NCBI GenBank assembly: GCA_027487795.1
Contig: JAIYCX010000012.1
Location: 1-64,000 of the forward strand
Direction: 5' to 3'
DNA from: Pseudomonadota bacterium
GTDB lineage: Bacteria; Bdellovibrionota_C; UBA2361; SZUA-149; DAOLCO01
Length of the DNA: 64,000 nucleotides
The notes under the pieces were generated by a model, which was not told the origin of the DNA, did not search any database, and was given only the letters and a program-made list of their open reading frames with translations. The position numbers and the translations under genes are program-made. Of the stretch, positions 17,267-24,259 are shown in pieces (the stretch's first letter is position 1; each line of letters begins with the position of its first letter).

Positions 17267-17282
17267 TGTTTCACGTGAAACA
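17267..17282. promoter_or_regulatory. parS site 2
   Basis: Perfect TGTTTCACGTGAAACA, immediately after the terminator of the small gene. Confidence 0.95.
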
Positions 17283-17361
17283 TTGGTACTAATCATCTAG
17301 ACGTAATTGCATTCAGTACTCAGTTATAATATTAATCTCCTTATTAAGGTTCCAAACAGTA

Positions 17362-17377
17362 TGTTTCACGTGAAACA
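17362..17377. promoter_or_regulatory. parS site 3
   Basis: Perfect TGTTTCACGTGAAACA, 32 bp before the ATG of the 78-residue gene at 17410, so ParB binding could influence that gene. Confidence 0.95.
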
Positions 17378-17409
17378 TACAAATAGGTTTCTATACTAAG
17401 GAGATCATC

Positions 17410-17646
17410 ATGGCGAGTGTTCGTGACGTAATGGATGAGACTTTAAAGCTTCACGGGGGAATTGAAATTGAGGAATTCTGTAAAATCTCAGAATTTCACC
17501 GTCAATTCTGGGAAGATCTTTGTAATAAATCGGCCAAAGCTTTTAAGGGAGTGGAGGCAGAGAACTACCCTTCGGACCTAGACGAAGCTACGATACTGAC
17601 AGATAGCGAATATCAAGAGTTCATGATTCGTCTAAAAGGGTCATAA
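17410..17646 (+). CDS. Small hypothetical protein between parS sites
   Basis: 78 residues with a strong ribosome site (AAGGAGA just upstream). Acidic, soluble, apparently helical (MASVRDVMDETLKLHGGIEI at the start, EYQEFMIRLKGS at the end). No membrane segment and no family recognised. It is framed by parS sites 3 and 4 and followed by a clear terminator, so it is its own transcription unit within the centromere-like region. A segregation-linked role is possible but only positional. Confidence 0.65.
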   Translation: MASVRDVMDETLKLHGGIEIEEFCKISEFHRQFWEDLCNKSAKAFKGVEAENYPSDLDEATILTDSEYQEFMIRLKGS

Positions 17647-17664
17647 GAGTAACTAATAAGGTTC

Positions 17665-17692
17665 AAGGGGCATTGACTTGCCCCCTATTTTT
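17665..17692 (+). terminator. Rho-independent terminator
   Basis: GGGGCA/TGCCCC stem with a 6-nt loop, followed by CTATTTTT, about 20 bp past the stop of the 78-residue gene. Confidence 0.75.
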
Positions 17693-17701
17693 CTGACTCA
17701 A

Positions 17702-17717
17702 TGTTTCACGTGAAACA
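17702..17717. promoter_or_regulatory. parS site 4
   Basis: Perfect TGTTTCACGTGAAACA; left end of the first 100-bp parS-bounded repeat. Confidence 0.95.
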
Positions 17718-17785
17718 TACCCAACCAACCAATAAATACCCCTTCCATACTTCCCTCCTTCCTGTTTTTTCCAAAACTAACGTAA

Positions 17786-17801
17786 TGTTTCACGTGAAAC
17801 A
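17786..17801. promoter_or_regulatory. parS site 5
   Basis: Perfect TGTTTCACGTGAAACA; right end of the first 100-bp repeat. Confidence 0.95.
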
Positions 17802-17935
17802 TCTCCCAAAGAGCTCTTTTCGAATAATCTTCACCTAAAATACCTTATCGCCCATGCAAAAGTAGAGACCCAAGAGAACTAATTATTTCGAAGACCTATA
17901 TCCCCCCTTTCCGCGAGGAAGACGGATGGTTTCAA

Positions 17936-17951
17936 TGTTTCACGTGAAACA
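17936..17951. promoter_or_regulatory. parS site 6
   Basis: Perfect TGTTTCACGTGAAACA; left end of the second 100-bp repeat. Confidence 0.95.
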
Positions 17952-18019
17952 TACCCAAAGAACCCATAAACACCCCTTCCATTCTTCCCTCCTTCCTGTT
18001 TTCTCCAAAACGAATGAAA

Positions 18020-18035
18020 TGTTTCACGTGAAACA
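18020..18035. promoter_or_regulatory. parS site 7
   Basis: Perfect TGTTTCACGTGAAACA ending six bases before the -35 box of parA; ParB binding or spreading here could repress parAB. Confidence 0.95.
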
Positions 18036-18041
18036 TTCAAC

Positions 18042-18069
18042 TTGAAAAACTAGAAAATCATGCTATACA
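18042..18069 (+). promoter_or_regulatory. Sigma-70-type promoter of parAB
   Basis: -35 TTGAAA (18042-18047), 16-bp spacer, -10 TATACA (18064-18069). Only six bases separate the -10 box from the parA ATG at 18076, so the transcript probably starts at or next to the AUG. No Shine-Dalgarno fits in that space. Confidence 0.6.
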
Positions 18070-18075
18070 AACCGA

Positions 18076-18912
18076 ATGGCAAAAATTATAGCAGTTGCAA
18101 ATCAAAAAGGCGGGGTTGGTAAAACAACTACTTCAGTTAACCTAGCATCAGCTCTGGCAGAATCAGGCTCTAAGGTCTTAGTAATAGACATAGATCCTCA
18201 GGGAAATGCTACTAGTGGGCTGGGGTTAGATAAGAATAATCTAGCTGCGACTCTATATGAGGTATTTACCGAATCATTCGCTTTAACCTCTATTATAAGT
18301 GGTACTGAGCAAAAAGGACTTTGGGTAGCTCCTTCCAATTCTGACCTTATCGGTGCGGAACTTGAGATCATCACCGTAGAAGGACGAGAGCAAATACTAA
18401 AGAATGCAATAAGTAAGATAAGTCACTCATTTGATTACGTAATTATGGATTGCCCGCCTTCCCTAGGGCTTCTTACAGTAAACGCCTTAGTAGCTGCTGA
18501 CTCAGTATTAGTGCCATTACAATGTGAATACTATGCACTAGAAGGAATATCCTCTTTAATGGAGACAATCACAGTAGCTCAGGAAAGACTAAATTCTTCT
18601 CTAGAACTAGAAGGAGTAGTTCTCACCATGTATGATGGAAGAACTAACTTAGCACGGCAAGTTGCACTGGAAGCAAGAAACTTTTTTAATGACAAAGTTT
18701 TTGAAACAGTAATTCCAAGAAATATAAAGTTAAGTGAAAGTCCAAGTTTTGGTAAGCCGATCACACTTTACGACAGTGAATCAATTGGCGCAAAAGCCTA
18801 CAGAAACCTAGCAAAAGAGCTTAAAGACAGGGAGAAAATTGCTGCTGCTAATTTCATGAGAGCGGAGACTATTGAGAACTTTCCAAACCTCTCTAATCTA
18901 GGAGGTTCATAG
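18076..18912 (+). CDS. parA: Chromosome-partitioning ATPase ParA (Soj)
   Basis: 278 residues. Deviant Walker A KGGVGKTT at residues 11-18, Walker A' VLVIDIDPQGNATSGLG and Walker B FDYVIMDCPPSLGLLT are all present. ParA forms ATP-dependent DNA-bound dimers on the nucleoid and moves ParB-parS complexes during segregation. The seven parS sites upstream and parB directly downstream (stop/start overlap) define a complete ParABS system. No N-terminal helix-turn-helix is present, so it is the chromosomal (Soj) type and regulation would come from ParB. Full length. Confidence 0.96.
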   Translation: MAKIIAVANQKGGVGKTTTSVNLASALAESGSKVLVIDIDPQGNATSGLGLDKNNLAATLYEVFTESFALTSIISGTEQKGLWVAPSNSDLIGAELEIITVEGREQILKNAISKISHSFDYVIMDCPPSLGLLTVNALVAADSVLVPLQCEYYALEGISSLMETITVAQERLNSSLELEGVVLTMYDGRTNLARQVALEARNFFNDKVFETVIPRNIKLSESPSFGKPITLYDSESIGAKAYRNLAKELKDREKIAAANFMRAETIENFPNLSNLGGS

Positions 18913-20282
18913 TGAGCGATTCTAATTCGAATAAAGCACCTCTTTATACACAGAAAAATGTTTCCCTAGTTTCCCGCGCAATACAGGAGTTTAATAAAGT
19001 GAATCCAAAACAACCAGAAGAAAATTCAAAGATAAATTCAGCAGCAGATGCTGATACTAGTTTTGAAAAAGTAGTATTACAAAAAGGAGCAAATATCCCT
19101 AAAAAGCGCTCCGTTCTAGGCCGAGGGCTCTCTAGTTTAATGTCTCAAACTAGCGTTGCAGTCTCTGTTACGGGACCAGCAGCTAATGCAAGTAATCCTT
19201 CATTAAGTGCTTCACCAAACTTTGGAATGCCTATAGTTAGCAGAGCGAGCATTACAGGAACTAATCTAAATAGCATTGAAAGAGGAGTTGAAAAACCATT
19301 CAATACTTCTATAAATAGTACTATTCCAAATAGTGTTATACCTAAGGTAGAATCTGCATCAAAGGCAGTTGAAGTAGTAGCCCCGCAAGCTGCAAGTGAT
19401 CAAACTGCTAATGACAAAACTAGTAGCGCTAAACTTAATACAGACCATGCAGCACCTGAAAATACTGAATTAGAAAGTCTATTATTCATCCCTATAGACA
19501 AGCTAATACCGAATCCTAAACAACCTAGAAAAGAATTCTCACAAGCAGAAATCAAAGAACTCGCTTCATCAATACGTCGCTCTGGATTATTACAACCGAT
19601 CCTAGTTAGAAAGAATTCTAACGAAAAGTCTATCCTTGTACCTTACGAAATTATCGCTGGGGAGCGACGTTGGAGAGCTGCTAAAGAAGCTGGTTTGATT
19701 GCAGTTCCTGCGATTTTAAAAGACTTAAATGACAGAGAAACTTTAGAAATTGGAATTATAGAAAACGTCCAAAGACAAGATCTAAATCCACTTGAAGAAG
19801 CTGAAGCTTATAACGCTTTAATAAATGACTTTGGATGCTCGCACGAAGAACTAAGTAAGATAGTATCAAAAGATAGATCCTCCATCACCAACACCCTAAG
19901 ACTAATGACCCTGCCACCAGCAGTCAAAAAACTAGTCTCAGAGCGAAAAATCTCAGCCGGCCACGCTCGTGCGCTACTTTCACTAAAAGACGAATCTGAG
20001 CAAATTAAGCTCGCTGAAGAGCTCATCTCACTTAAGTTATCAGTACGTGACGTAGAAGATAAGATCAAAGAAAAGAAAGGGCTTAAAAAGAAGGTTCAAA
20101 CAACTTCTAGCAATGAAGAGCCAGTATCTGATGAAAGAAACCTAGCTCTAGAAGAACGAATAAGAAGGGTTCTTGGAACTAAAGTCAAAGTTAGCTTATC
20201 TGCAAGTGGCAAAGGCGAAGTGAAAATTTCATTCTTTTCTAGGCCTGAGTTTGAGACGTTTTTAGAGAAGCTTGGGGCTTAG
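18912..20282 (+). CDS. parB: Chromosome-partitioning protein ParB (Spo0J), CTPase type
   Basis: 456 residues from GTG at 18912, which overlaps the parA stop; AGGAGG lies just upstream. The first roughly 190 residues are a low-complexity Ser/Asn/Ala-rich extension, much longer than in typical chromosomal ParB (around 290 residues). The conserved N-domain begins near 195 (IPIDKLIPNPKQPRKEF) and carries the CTP-binding GERRWRAAK and ENVQRQDL boxes. The parS-reading helix-turn-helix region includes SKIVSKDRSSITNTLRLM and SAGHARALL, and a C-terminal dimerisation domain ends the protein. ParB loads at parS, slides as a CTP-dependent clamp and is moved by ParA. Confidence 0.95.
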   Translation: MSDSNSNKAPLYTQKNVSLVSRAIQEFNKVNPKQPEENSKINSAADADTSFEKVVLQKGANIPKKRSVLGRGLSSLMSQTSVAVSVTGPAANASNPSLSASPNFGMPIVSRASITGTNLNSIERGVEKPFNTSINSTIPNSVIPKVESASKAVEVVAPQAASDQTANDKTSSAKLNTDHAAPENTELESLLFIPIDKLIPNPKQPRKEFSQAEIKELASSIRRSGLLQPILVRKNSNEKSILVPYEIIAGERRWRAAKEAGLIAVPAILKDLNDRETLEIGIIENVQRQDLNPLEEAEAYNALINDFGCSHEELSKIVSKDRSSITNTLRLMTLPPAVKKLVSERKISAGHARALLSLKDESEQIKLAEELISLKLSVRDVEDKIKEKKGLKKKVQTTSSNEEPVSDERNLALEERIRRVLGTKVKVSLSASGKGEVKISFFSRPEFETFLEKLGA

Positions 20283-20309
20283 GGGATTTACTTTTTTGTA
20301 CCCCGCCCC

Positions 20310-20457
20310 AGAGGTATTAGATCAAACCTCTTCTTGTGTCGAACTGAAGCCACCGCTTGTTTCGGAACTTCCCTTGCAGAGCAAGGCAATTTCCGAAATC
20401 AAGCCCACACATCAACCGCCCCTCGCCATCTGCGAAGAGCTTTGATCTAATACCTCT
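20310..20457. repeat. Long-stem element D: 24-bp arms around a 100-bp structured core
   Basis: Left arm 20310-20333 and right arm 20434-20457 are inverted repeats with one mismatch (they begin AGAGGTATTAGATCAAA and end TTTGATCTAATACCTCT). The core holds a nested hairpin (TTTCGGAA with TTCCGAAA around CCTTGC/GCAAGG) and the block ACTGAAGCCACCG that recurs at 25732 and, diverged, at 40858. It lies 28 bp after parB. It may act as a processing, termination or insulation structure; no long T tract follows. Confidence 0.7.
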
Positions 20458-20502
20458 TGCCCCTCCGATCGCTTATTTTATTTTATAGATCTGTGATAAC
20501 TA

Positions 20503-20568
20503 AACTGATCAACATACGTATATTGGGATTACGCATTCTCTAATACATACTGGAATATTTGATCAGTT
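20503..20568. other. Inverted repeat in the parB-to-membrane-gene gap
   Basis: AACTGATCAA at 20503-20512 and TTGATCAGTT at 20559-20568, perfect 10-bp arms 46 bp apart. The gap 20458-20761 otherwise holds the conserved promoter-like module at 20577-20702 and no gene. Confidence 0.5.
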
Positions 20569-20576
20569 AGTGGGAT

Positions 20577-20702
20577 GTTGATAACGGGTTTGAGGAGGAG
20601 AATAATTAATAATATTAGATATTTAAGTGGATTCTACAGATAATATGTGTTAGTTATTATTTTAAAAGTACTAGCAATGCGAACTGGTACAATAATATGT
20701 TA
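20577..20702 (+). promoter_or_regulatory. Conserved upstream module, copy 1
   Basis: Shares blocks with 25861-25988: GTTGATA near the start, GATTCTACA, TAGTTATTATTTT and GTACAATAATATGTTA. It contains an inverted repeat GTACTAG-N9-CTGGTAC (20668-20690) running into a -10-like TACAATAAT, so it is a plausible promoter with an operator for the gene at 20762. Confidence 0.55.
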
Positions 20703-20761
20703 CTCACTTATACCCAGCACGAGAATATACCCAGCACAAGAAGAATCGAATCGAAATATTT

Positions 20762-21154
20762 ATGGTAATTATTATACTTTTTGTTTTGATCGCATGCTGC
20801 TTTCCACTACCTGTGTTTGCTACGACGGGGATGGCCGCTTTTAGTGAGATGTTCTTCTTGCTTTTAATCGGAATAGCACTATTAGCTATTATCACTGTGT
20901 GGTTAGGAGTAAAGCTTCGTTCTTGGTGGTGTATTATATGGTCATTTACTAATCTTATTTTGTTAATTGTAGTTTTCAGCCATCGTTTCTTTATTACTAA
21001 CTATTCTATTAATCAATATATTGATAACCAATCCCTGTTTTATTTATTTATCCTATTGCCACTATCATATATAACATTACTTTTTTTACAGTTGGTAAAA
21101 CTAGGGTATCCTTCACTGAAGGATTTTAAAGTTCCAAGAAAAGAAGATAAGTAG
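20762..21154 (+). CDS. Small polytopic membrane protein
   Basis: 130 residues. The N-terminus (MVIIILFVLIACCFPLPVFA) may be a signal peptide or first helix. Further helices lie at about 28-50, 54-72 and 88-110, with a short basic C-terminal tail (KDFKVPRKEDK). Composition and length resemble the small hypothetical membrane proteins common in accessory gene clusters; no family recognised. First of a run of five small plus-strand genes separated by short hairpins. It shares its upstream module with the broken gene at 26012. Confidence 0.6.
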   Translation: MVIIILFVLIACCFPLPVFATTGMAAFSEMFFLLLIGIALLAIITVWLGVKLRSWWCIIWSFTNLILLIVVFSHRFFITNYSINQYIDNQSLFYLFILLPLSYITLLFLQLVKLGYPSLKDFKVPRKEDK

Positions 21155-21165
21155 TATTGTCCTGT

Positions 21166-21223
21166 GAGTAACAACCCGTTTTTTCGAAGCGCTAATCGCG
21201 CTCGAAAAACTTTGCCGTTATGT
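21166..21223 (+). other. Hairpin with attC-like outer boxes, site 1
   Basis: Central stem GTTTTTTCGA/TCGAAAAAC with GCGC/GCGC at the tip (21178-21210). Outside it, after unpaired spacers, TAAC (21169-21172) can pair with GTTA (21217-21220). The overall plan (outer box pair, unpaired spacer, inner stem, 58 bp, directly after a stop codon) resembles an integron attC site, but the R box is not canonical and no integrase is present. It overlaps the alternative upstream start of the next gene. Confidence 0.35.
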
Positions 21224-21229
21224 TCCTTT

Positions 21230-21595
21230 ATGAAACGACTACTGTATGTTTTAATTTTTATTTGCATTGCCGTGTTGGTAATCTTGCAGACACCACTGAG
21301 AAAGTTTTTATTGCAAGATATTTGTCTTGATAGCGGTGGCAAGTGGGCAATAAATGGAGACCTCTGTATTACTAAAGATTGCGCGAATGATAACTCTTGC
21401 AGACCACACTATAATAATCTTGCAGTTTGTCGTACTCTGAAAATAGGGATATCGAAGTCGGAGCTTTTCTTTCAATTAGGAATGCCAGATAGTCAGGACG
21501 GTAATGTTTATACCTTTACTGGTGGACCTGGTGCCTCTCAAATAAGAGCAATTATAGACAATAATATAGCTACCGGTATAAACTGCGGAATTTAA
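21230..21595 (+). CDS. Small exported protein with SmpA/BamE-like segment
   Basis: 121 residues from ATG 21230; an in-frame upstream start at 21164 would force translation through the hairpin, so it is disfavoured. MKRLLYVLIFICIAVLVIL is a signal anchor. Six cysteines lie in the middle (DICLDSG, GDLCITKDCANDNSCRPH, AVCRTL), likely disulfides. LKIGISKSELFFQLGMPDSQ resembles the SmpA/OmlA 'G-x-S-x-x-E-V-x-x-x-L-G-x-P' pattern of small envelope proteins. The function is inferred only at the level of an envelope protein. Confidence 0.55.
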   Translation: MKRLLYVLIFICIAVLVILQTPLRKFLLQDICLDSGGKWAINGDLCITKDCANDNSCRPHYNNLAVCRTLKIGISKSELFFQLGMPDSQDGNVYTFTGGPGASQIRAIIDNNIATGINCGI

Positions 21596-21652
21596 CTATG
21601 CGTTTTTCGCGAGTCGCAGGCCACCGCAAAAACTCGATAGCTAGGAACCCGA

Positions 21653-22042
21653 ATGAAAAACTTTAAAATAGTAATATTCTATCTATCTCTTTTGCTTAAT
21701 ATGTATTTTCTTGCAATCTATTGGGTTGTCTATCGCGGAGGTGAGATTTCAAACAAAAATCTTGAAGACATTCAAAAATATAATTTAAATTGCTCCGAAG
21801 GGTCTGTAGTAAATATAGAAAGATGGGGTAAGAATGGTTATTCAAAAAGCTGTATTGGAGCTACGAACGGTCGATGGATTGCCTGGGAGAATGGATACAA
21901 AAATATAGAGGGGGAGTATCTTGAAGGCAAGGAGAATGGCAAGTGGATTTGGTTTCACAAAAATGGGGCTGTATATCGCGAGGTTACTTATGACCATGGA
22001 AATGAAACTAAAAATATAATTATTAATGAACAACCTCAATAG
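21653..22042 (+). CDS. Membrane-anchored MORN-like repeat protein
   Basis: 129 residues. N-terminal signal anchor (FKIVIFYLSLLLNMYFLAIY). The C-terminal half has two or three MORN-type repeats (NGRWIAWENGYKNIEGEYLE, GKENGKWIWFHKNGAVYREV), a pattern used by proteins annotated as YwqK-family antitoxins and by envelope-associated proteins. No toxin partner is obvious next to it. Follows the hairpin at 21593-21640 by about a dozen bases, in the same orientation as its neighbours. Confidence 0.6.
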   Translation: MKNFKIVIFYLSLLLNMYFLAIYWVVYRGGEISNKNLEDIQKYNLNCSEGSVVNIERWGKNGYSKSCIGATNGRWIAWENGYKNIEGEYLEGKENGKWIWFHKNGAVYREVTYDHGNETKNIIINEQPQ

Positions 22043-22108
22043 GGTGCCTAACAATTCACTTTTCGCAAATAGCTGCTTAAAAGCAAAACTTAAAAGTTAT
22101 TACCATAA

Positions 22109-22490
22109 ATGATAAAAACTCTTTGTATAATACTATTATTGACATTGCATCTATCGGCATGCGATTCCGGATTAAAATGGAGCGAGGGTGAATACGAGGT
22201 CCATTGGATAGATACTTTGCACAATCGTACGCTCGTTAGGAAAATAGATTCAACAAGCTCAATTGGTCGTGTAAGAGCTGAAGTCATAGCGGTCGGTAGC
22301 AATGATAAGTTTGTAGTTGCAAAGCAGAAAGATCCACACTCTAACTCAGTTTCTTATTTTGTCATTAACAGAGAAAAAGATGGGGATTTTTTTAAACCAG
22401 GACGTAATTACCGAAGGACCATTTTCTGAAAAACGGTTTCTCGAATTAAAAAAGCAACTGGGTCTTCCTAGTTTTAGTAATGAATTCTAA
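22109..22490 (+). pseudogene. Small lipoprotein gene with a frameshift in a T7 run
   Basis: Starts MIKTLCIILLLTLHLSAC, a signal with lipobox LSAC. The first frame ends at 22429 after an unnatural FFKPGRNYRRTIF. The other frame continues from the T run at about 22387-22393 with DVITEGPFSEKRFLELKK and LGLPSFSNEF to a stop at 22488. Removing one T joins the two into a roughly 126-residue protein. The tail is clearly protein-like, so the break is recent, a sequencing error, or slippage on T7. The family is a small Trp-rich lipoprotein (GEYEVHWIDT) I cannot name. Confidence 0.7.
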
Positions 22491-22679
22491 AACTCACCCT
22501 TACCTAGCCCATGGCCCATCTCCCTTAACAAACTTGAAAAATCACAAAACTGGTGCTAATTAAGAACTGGGTAGTTGTAAGATCAAAAGCGTTATTAGCA
22601 AATTAATTTATCAGATTCACTGATCAGAAATGTTTGTTAATAACGTTCCGTCCCTATTTTTTACTACAAAGGTTATAAA

Positions 22680-22961
22680 ATGAAAGTTTCTGCAGAACCA
22701 GGTACTACCGTAGATGTTGTTATCAATGGTAACTCCTATCCAACATTTGTCGACAATGATAACATCCAACGTTTCGCTAACCCCGATGCTCTGCTTATTA
22801 AACTGAAAGAGACTAAAATTTTAGATATGAGCAAAGTGTATCTTGGTTATTTAGCTGACGATGAACTTCGAGAATTTATCCGCAGAACCGGACATTCTCT
22901 CTGCTATTATTTCGAATATTTTCCAGAAGATCTTTGTGAAAATACACTTGAAGTCGACTAG
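22680..22961 (+). CDS. Small hypothetical protein
   Basis: 93 residues, soluble, acidic, no family recognised (MKVSAEPGTTVDVVINGNSY at the start; DELREFIRRTGHSLCYYFEY later). The start lacks a strong ribosome site. A perfect 11-bp hairpin follows directly. Last of the plus-strand run before the aspartic protease pair on the other strand. The gap 22491-22679 before it shows no gene. Confidence 0.5.
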   Translation: MKVSAEPGTTVDVVINGNSYPTFVDNDNIQRFANPDALLIKLKETKILDMSKVYLGYLADDELREFIRRTGHSLCYYFEYFPEDLCENTLEVD

Positions 22962-22981
22962 AAAAAAAGGATAAAATATTT

Positions 22982-23018
22982 CGTCCCACAGGTTTTTAAT
23001 TTTGTTTCCTGTGGGACG
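22982..23018 (+). terminator. Strong hairpin after the 93-residue gene
   Basis: CGTCCCACAGG and CCTGTGGGACG are perfect 11-bp arms with a 15-nt loop. It is followed by GTTCGTTATT rather than a clean T run. It lies between convergent genes, so it could serve both directions. Confidence 0.65.
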
Positions 23019-23070
23019 GTTCGTTATTGATTAATCCTGCTTAGTAGAATTATAATGGAAACACTATTAG

Positions 23071-23466
23071 CTAGAAAATTTTTAATAAGCCATTAGGTCC
23101 GTTCATCTCAATATGGAATTGTCGAATGATATCCCATCCGAGAAGTCCATCTATGCCATATTTAGAAAAATTATCAAAGTCATAAACTCCAACAGCGACA
23201 TTCTCAAATGACCTACCGAAAATTGTAAGAGATCGAGCTGAAACTAAGTAACCTTCCTGCTCATCACCCGCTGGACCGTGAATGCTAATTACATTTGAAC
23301 TGTCAGATATAGAGTAACCCATTGTTTCCATAAGTCCAGTATCAATTTGAGTTACCGCACATCCAGTATCTAAAACTAGCTTTACTCGTCTTCTACCGTT
23401 TGGTCCCTCTACTAAAGCATCTACTAGTGGTATAGTTTCAAGTGGGTCAAATTCAATTACTAGCAT
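23071..23466 (-). CDS. Retropepsin-like aspartic protease domain protein
   Basis: 131 residues. Clan AA aspartyl protease signature VKLVLDTGCAVTQID (catalytic DTG), then the flap region and the distal hydrophobic-Gly motif IDGLLGWDII. Such single-domain proteases act as dimers; physiological substrates in bacteria are mostly unknown. No signal peptide, so cytoplasmic. Its start overlaps the end of the upstream 87-residue gene by 14 bp, so the two are co-translated and probably work together. Confidence 0.78.
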   Translation of the reverse strand: MLVIEFDPLETIPLVDALVEGPNGRRRVKLVLDTGCAVTQIDTGLMETMGYSISDSSNVISIHGPAGDEQEGYLVSARSLTIFGRSFENVAVGVYDFDNFSKYGIDGLLGWDIIRQFHIEMNGPNGLLKIF

Positions 23467-23716
23467 TTTTTAGTTGCATTATGCTGGAGCAAAGAAATTT
23501 ATTTGCTGGAATGTTTGGCTTACCCACAAAAAGTATAGCCGAGTCTTTTGGGGGATCTACTTTAGCTAATTTGTAAAATTCTTGGCGATCAGAGGCATGT
23601 ACTCTAACTTTTCCAGAATTAGGAAATGGTTTTCCTTCTAGCCACTCATAATCCACTAGCTCAACCCACTGATTGTCAAAGTCTTTTTCTATCTGATTCC
23701 AGTTTTGTTTATCCAT
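23453..23716 (-). CDS. Small hypothetical protein paired with the aspartic protease
   Basis: 87 residues, soluble, Trp/Asp-rich N-terminus (NWNQIEKDFDNQWVELVDYE). No family recognised. Overlaps the protease gene by 14 bp, a tight coupling that suggests a partner, inhibitor or substrate. Divergent from the damaged acetyltransferase gene. Confidence 0.6.
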   Translation of the reverse strand: MDKQNWNQIEKDFDNQWVELVDYEWLEGKPFPNSGKVRVHASDRQEFYKLAKVDPPKDSAILFVGKPNIPANKFLCSSIMQLKNASN

Positions 23717-23819
23717 GTAGTTAAGGATACAAGAAAACTATGGTAAATTCAAAGAAATTCTTTTAAAAAATAACTGAAACTATTTAGTAGAGCAGCAAAC
23801 CCCGAAAACATCAAATAAA

Positions 23820-24254
23820 ATGCAAATTTTAATTCAAAAAGCCGGACCCGAAAATTTAGATGCAATACATAGTTTGTATCCTCATCTTTTTTCCTCCGAT
23901 GATATTAATGTCCTACATTTTTTTAAGAAGCTAAACAGGAAGAAAATGCTCGAGGAGGGAAGAGGAACAGAAAGAAGAAGTATGGAAAATTTACAGCTAC
24001 TTGTAGTTATCGCATAACTTTCGGGTAAGCAGAAACTATTTTCCCCAATGTCCCCTAGAGCCCCTTCCAGTTCCTCTTCCTTTCTCCAGCATTCCTTCCT
24101 GTCATATCTCTTTAGTTATAAAAAGTACTCACATTGAAATAATACTTTTGTCTACATGCTTCTATCTGGAGCAGATAATAAGAACCATGCTTTCTATGAA
24201 AAGTTAGGTTTTAACCGTAATAGGAAGGTTGGATTTGAAATGAGTTTTCGCTAG
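23820..24254 (+). pseudogene. GNAT acetyltransferase pseudogene interrupted by an inverted-repeat insertion
   Basis: The 5' part (MQILIQKAGPENLDAIHSLYP) is a normal GNAT N-terminus with a Gcn5 beta1-alpha1 pattern. The 3' part, from about 24140, encodes LLSGADNKNHAFYEKLGF and a short end (VGFEMSF), the acetyl-CoA-binding C-terminus. Between them the frame is lost in a segment of about 200 bp that contains the long inverted repeat at 23935-24102, and the central core of the domain is gone. The enzyme must be dead unless the reading is wrong. Confidence 0.75.
23935..24102. repeat. Imperfect inverted repeat inside the acetyltransferase pseudogene
   Basis: Arms of about 45 bp at roughly 23935-23980 and 24058-24102 share GGAAGAGGAAC and flanking blocks, near 80 percent complementary, with about 75 bp between them. 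It may be a miniature inverted-repeat insertion or a fold-back duplication. Confidence 0.5.
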
Positions 24255-24259
24255 TGTGA

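Larger units (their letters stand above)
17702..18035. repeat. Duplicated 100-bp segment, each copy bounded by two parS sites
   Basis: 17702-17801 and 17936-18035 are both exactly 100 bp, begin and end with parS, and share most of their interior (for example CTTCCCTCCTTCCTGTTTT). The 134 bp between them is unique. Duplication has raised the parS count from five to seven while keeping the 84-bp centre-to-centre spacing. Confidence 0.85.

Noticed and set aside
20647-20895. Short open frames over 20647-20895
   Set aside because: They overlap the conserved promoter-like module and the membrane-protein gene, with no ribosome site or protein-like composition.
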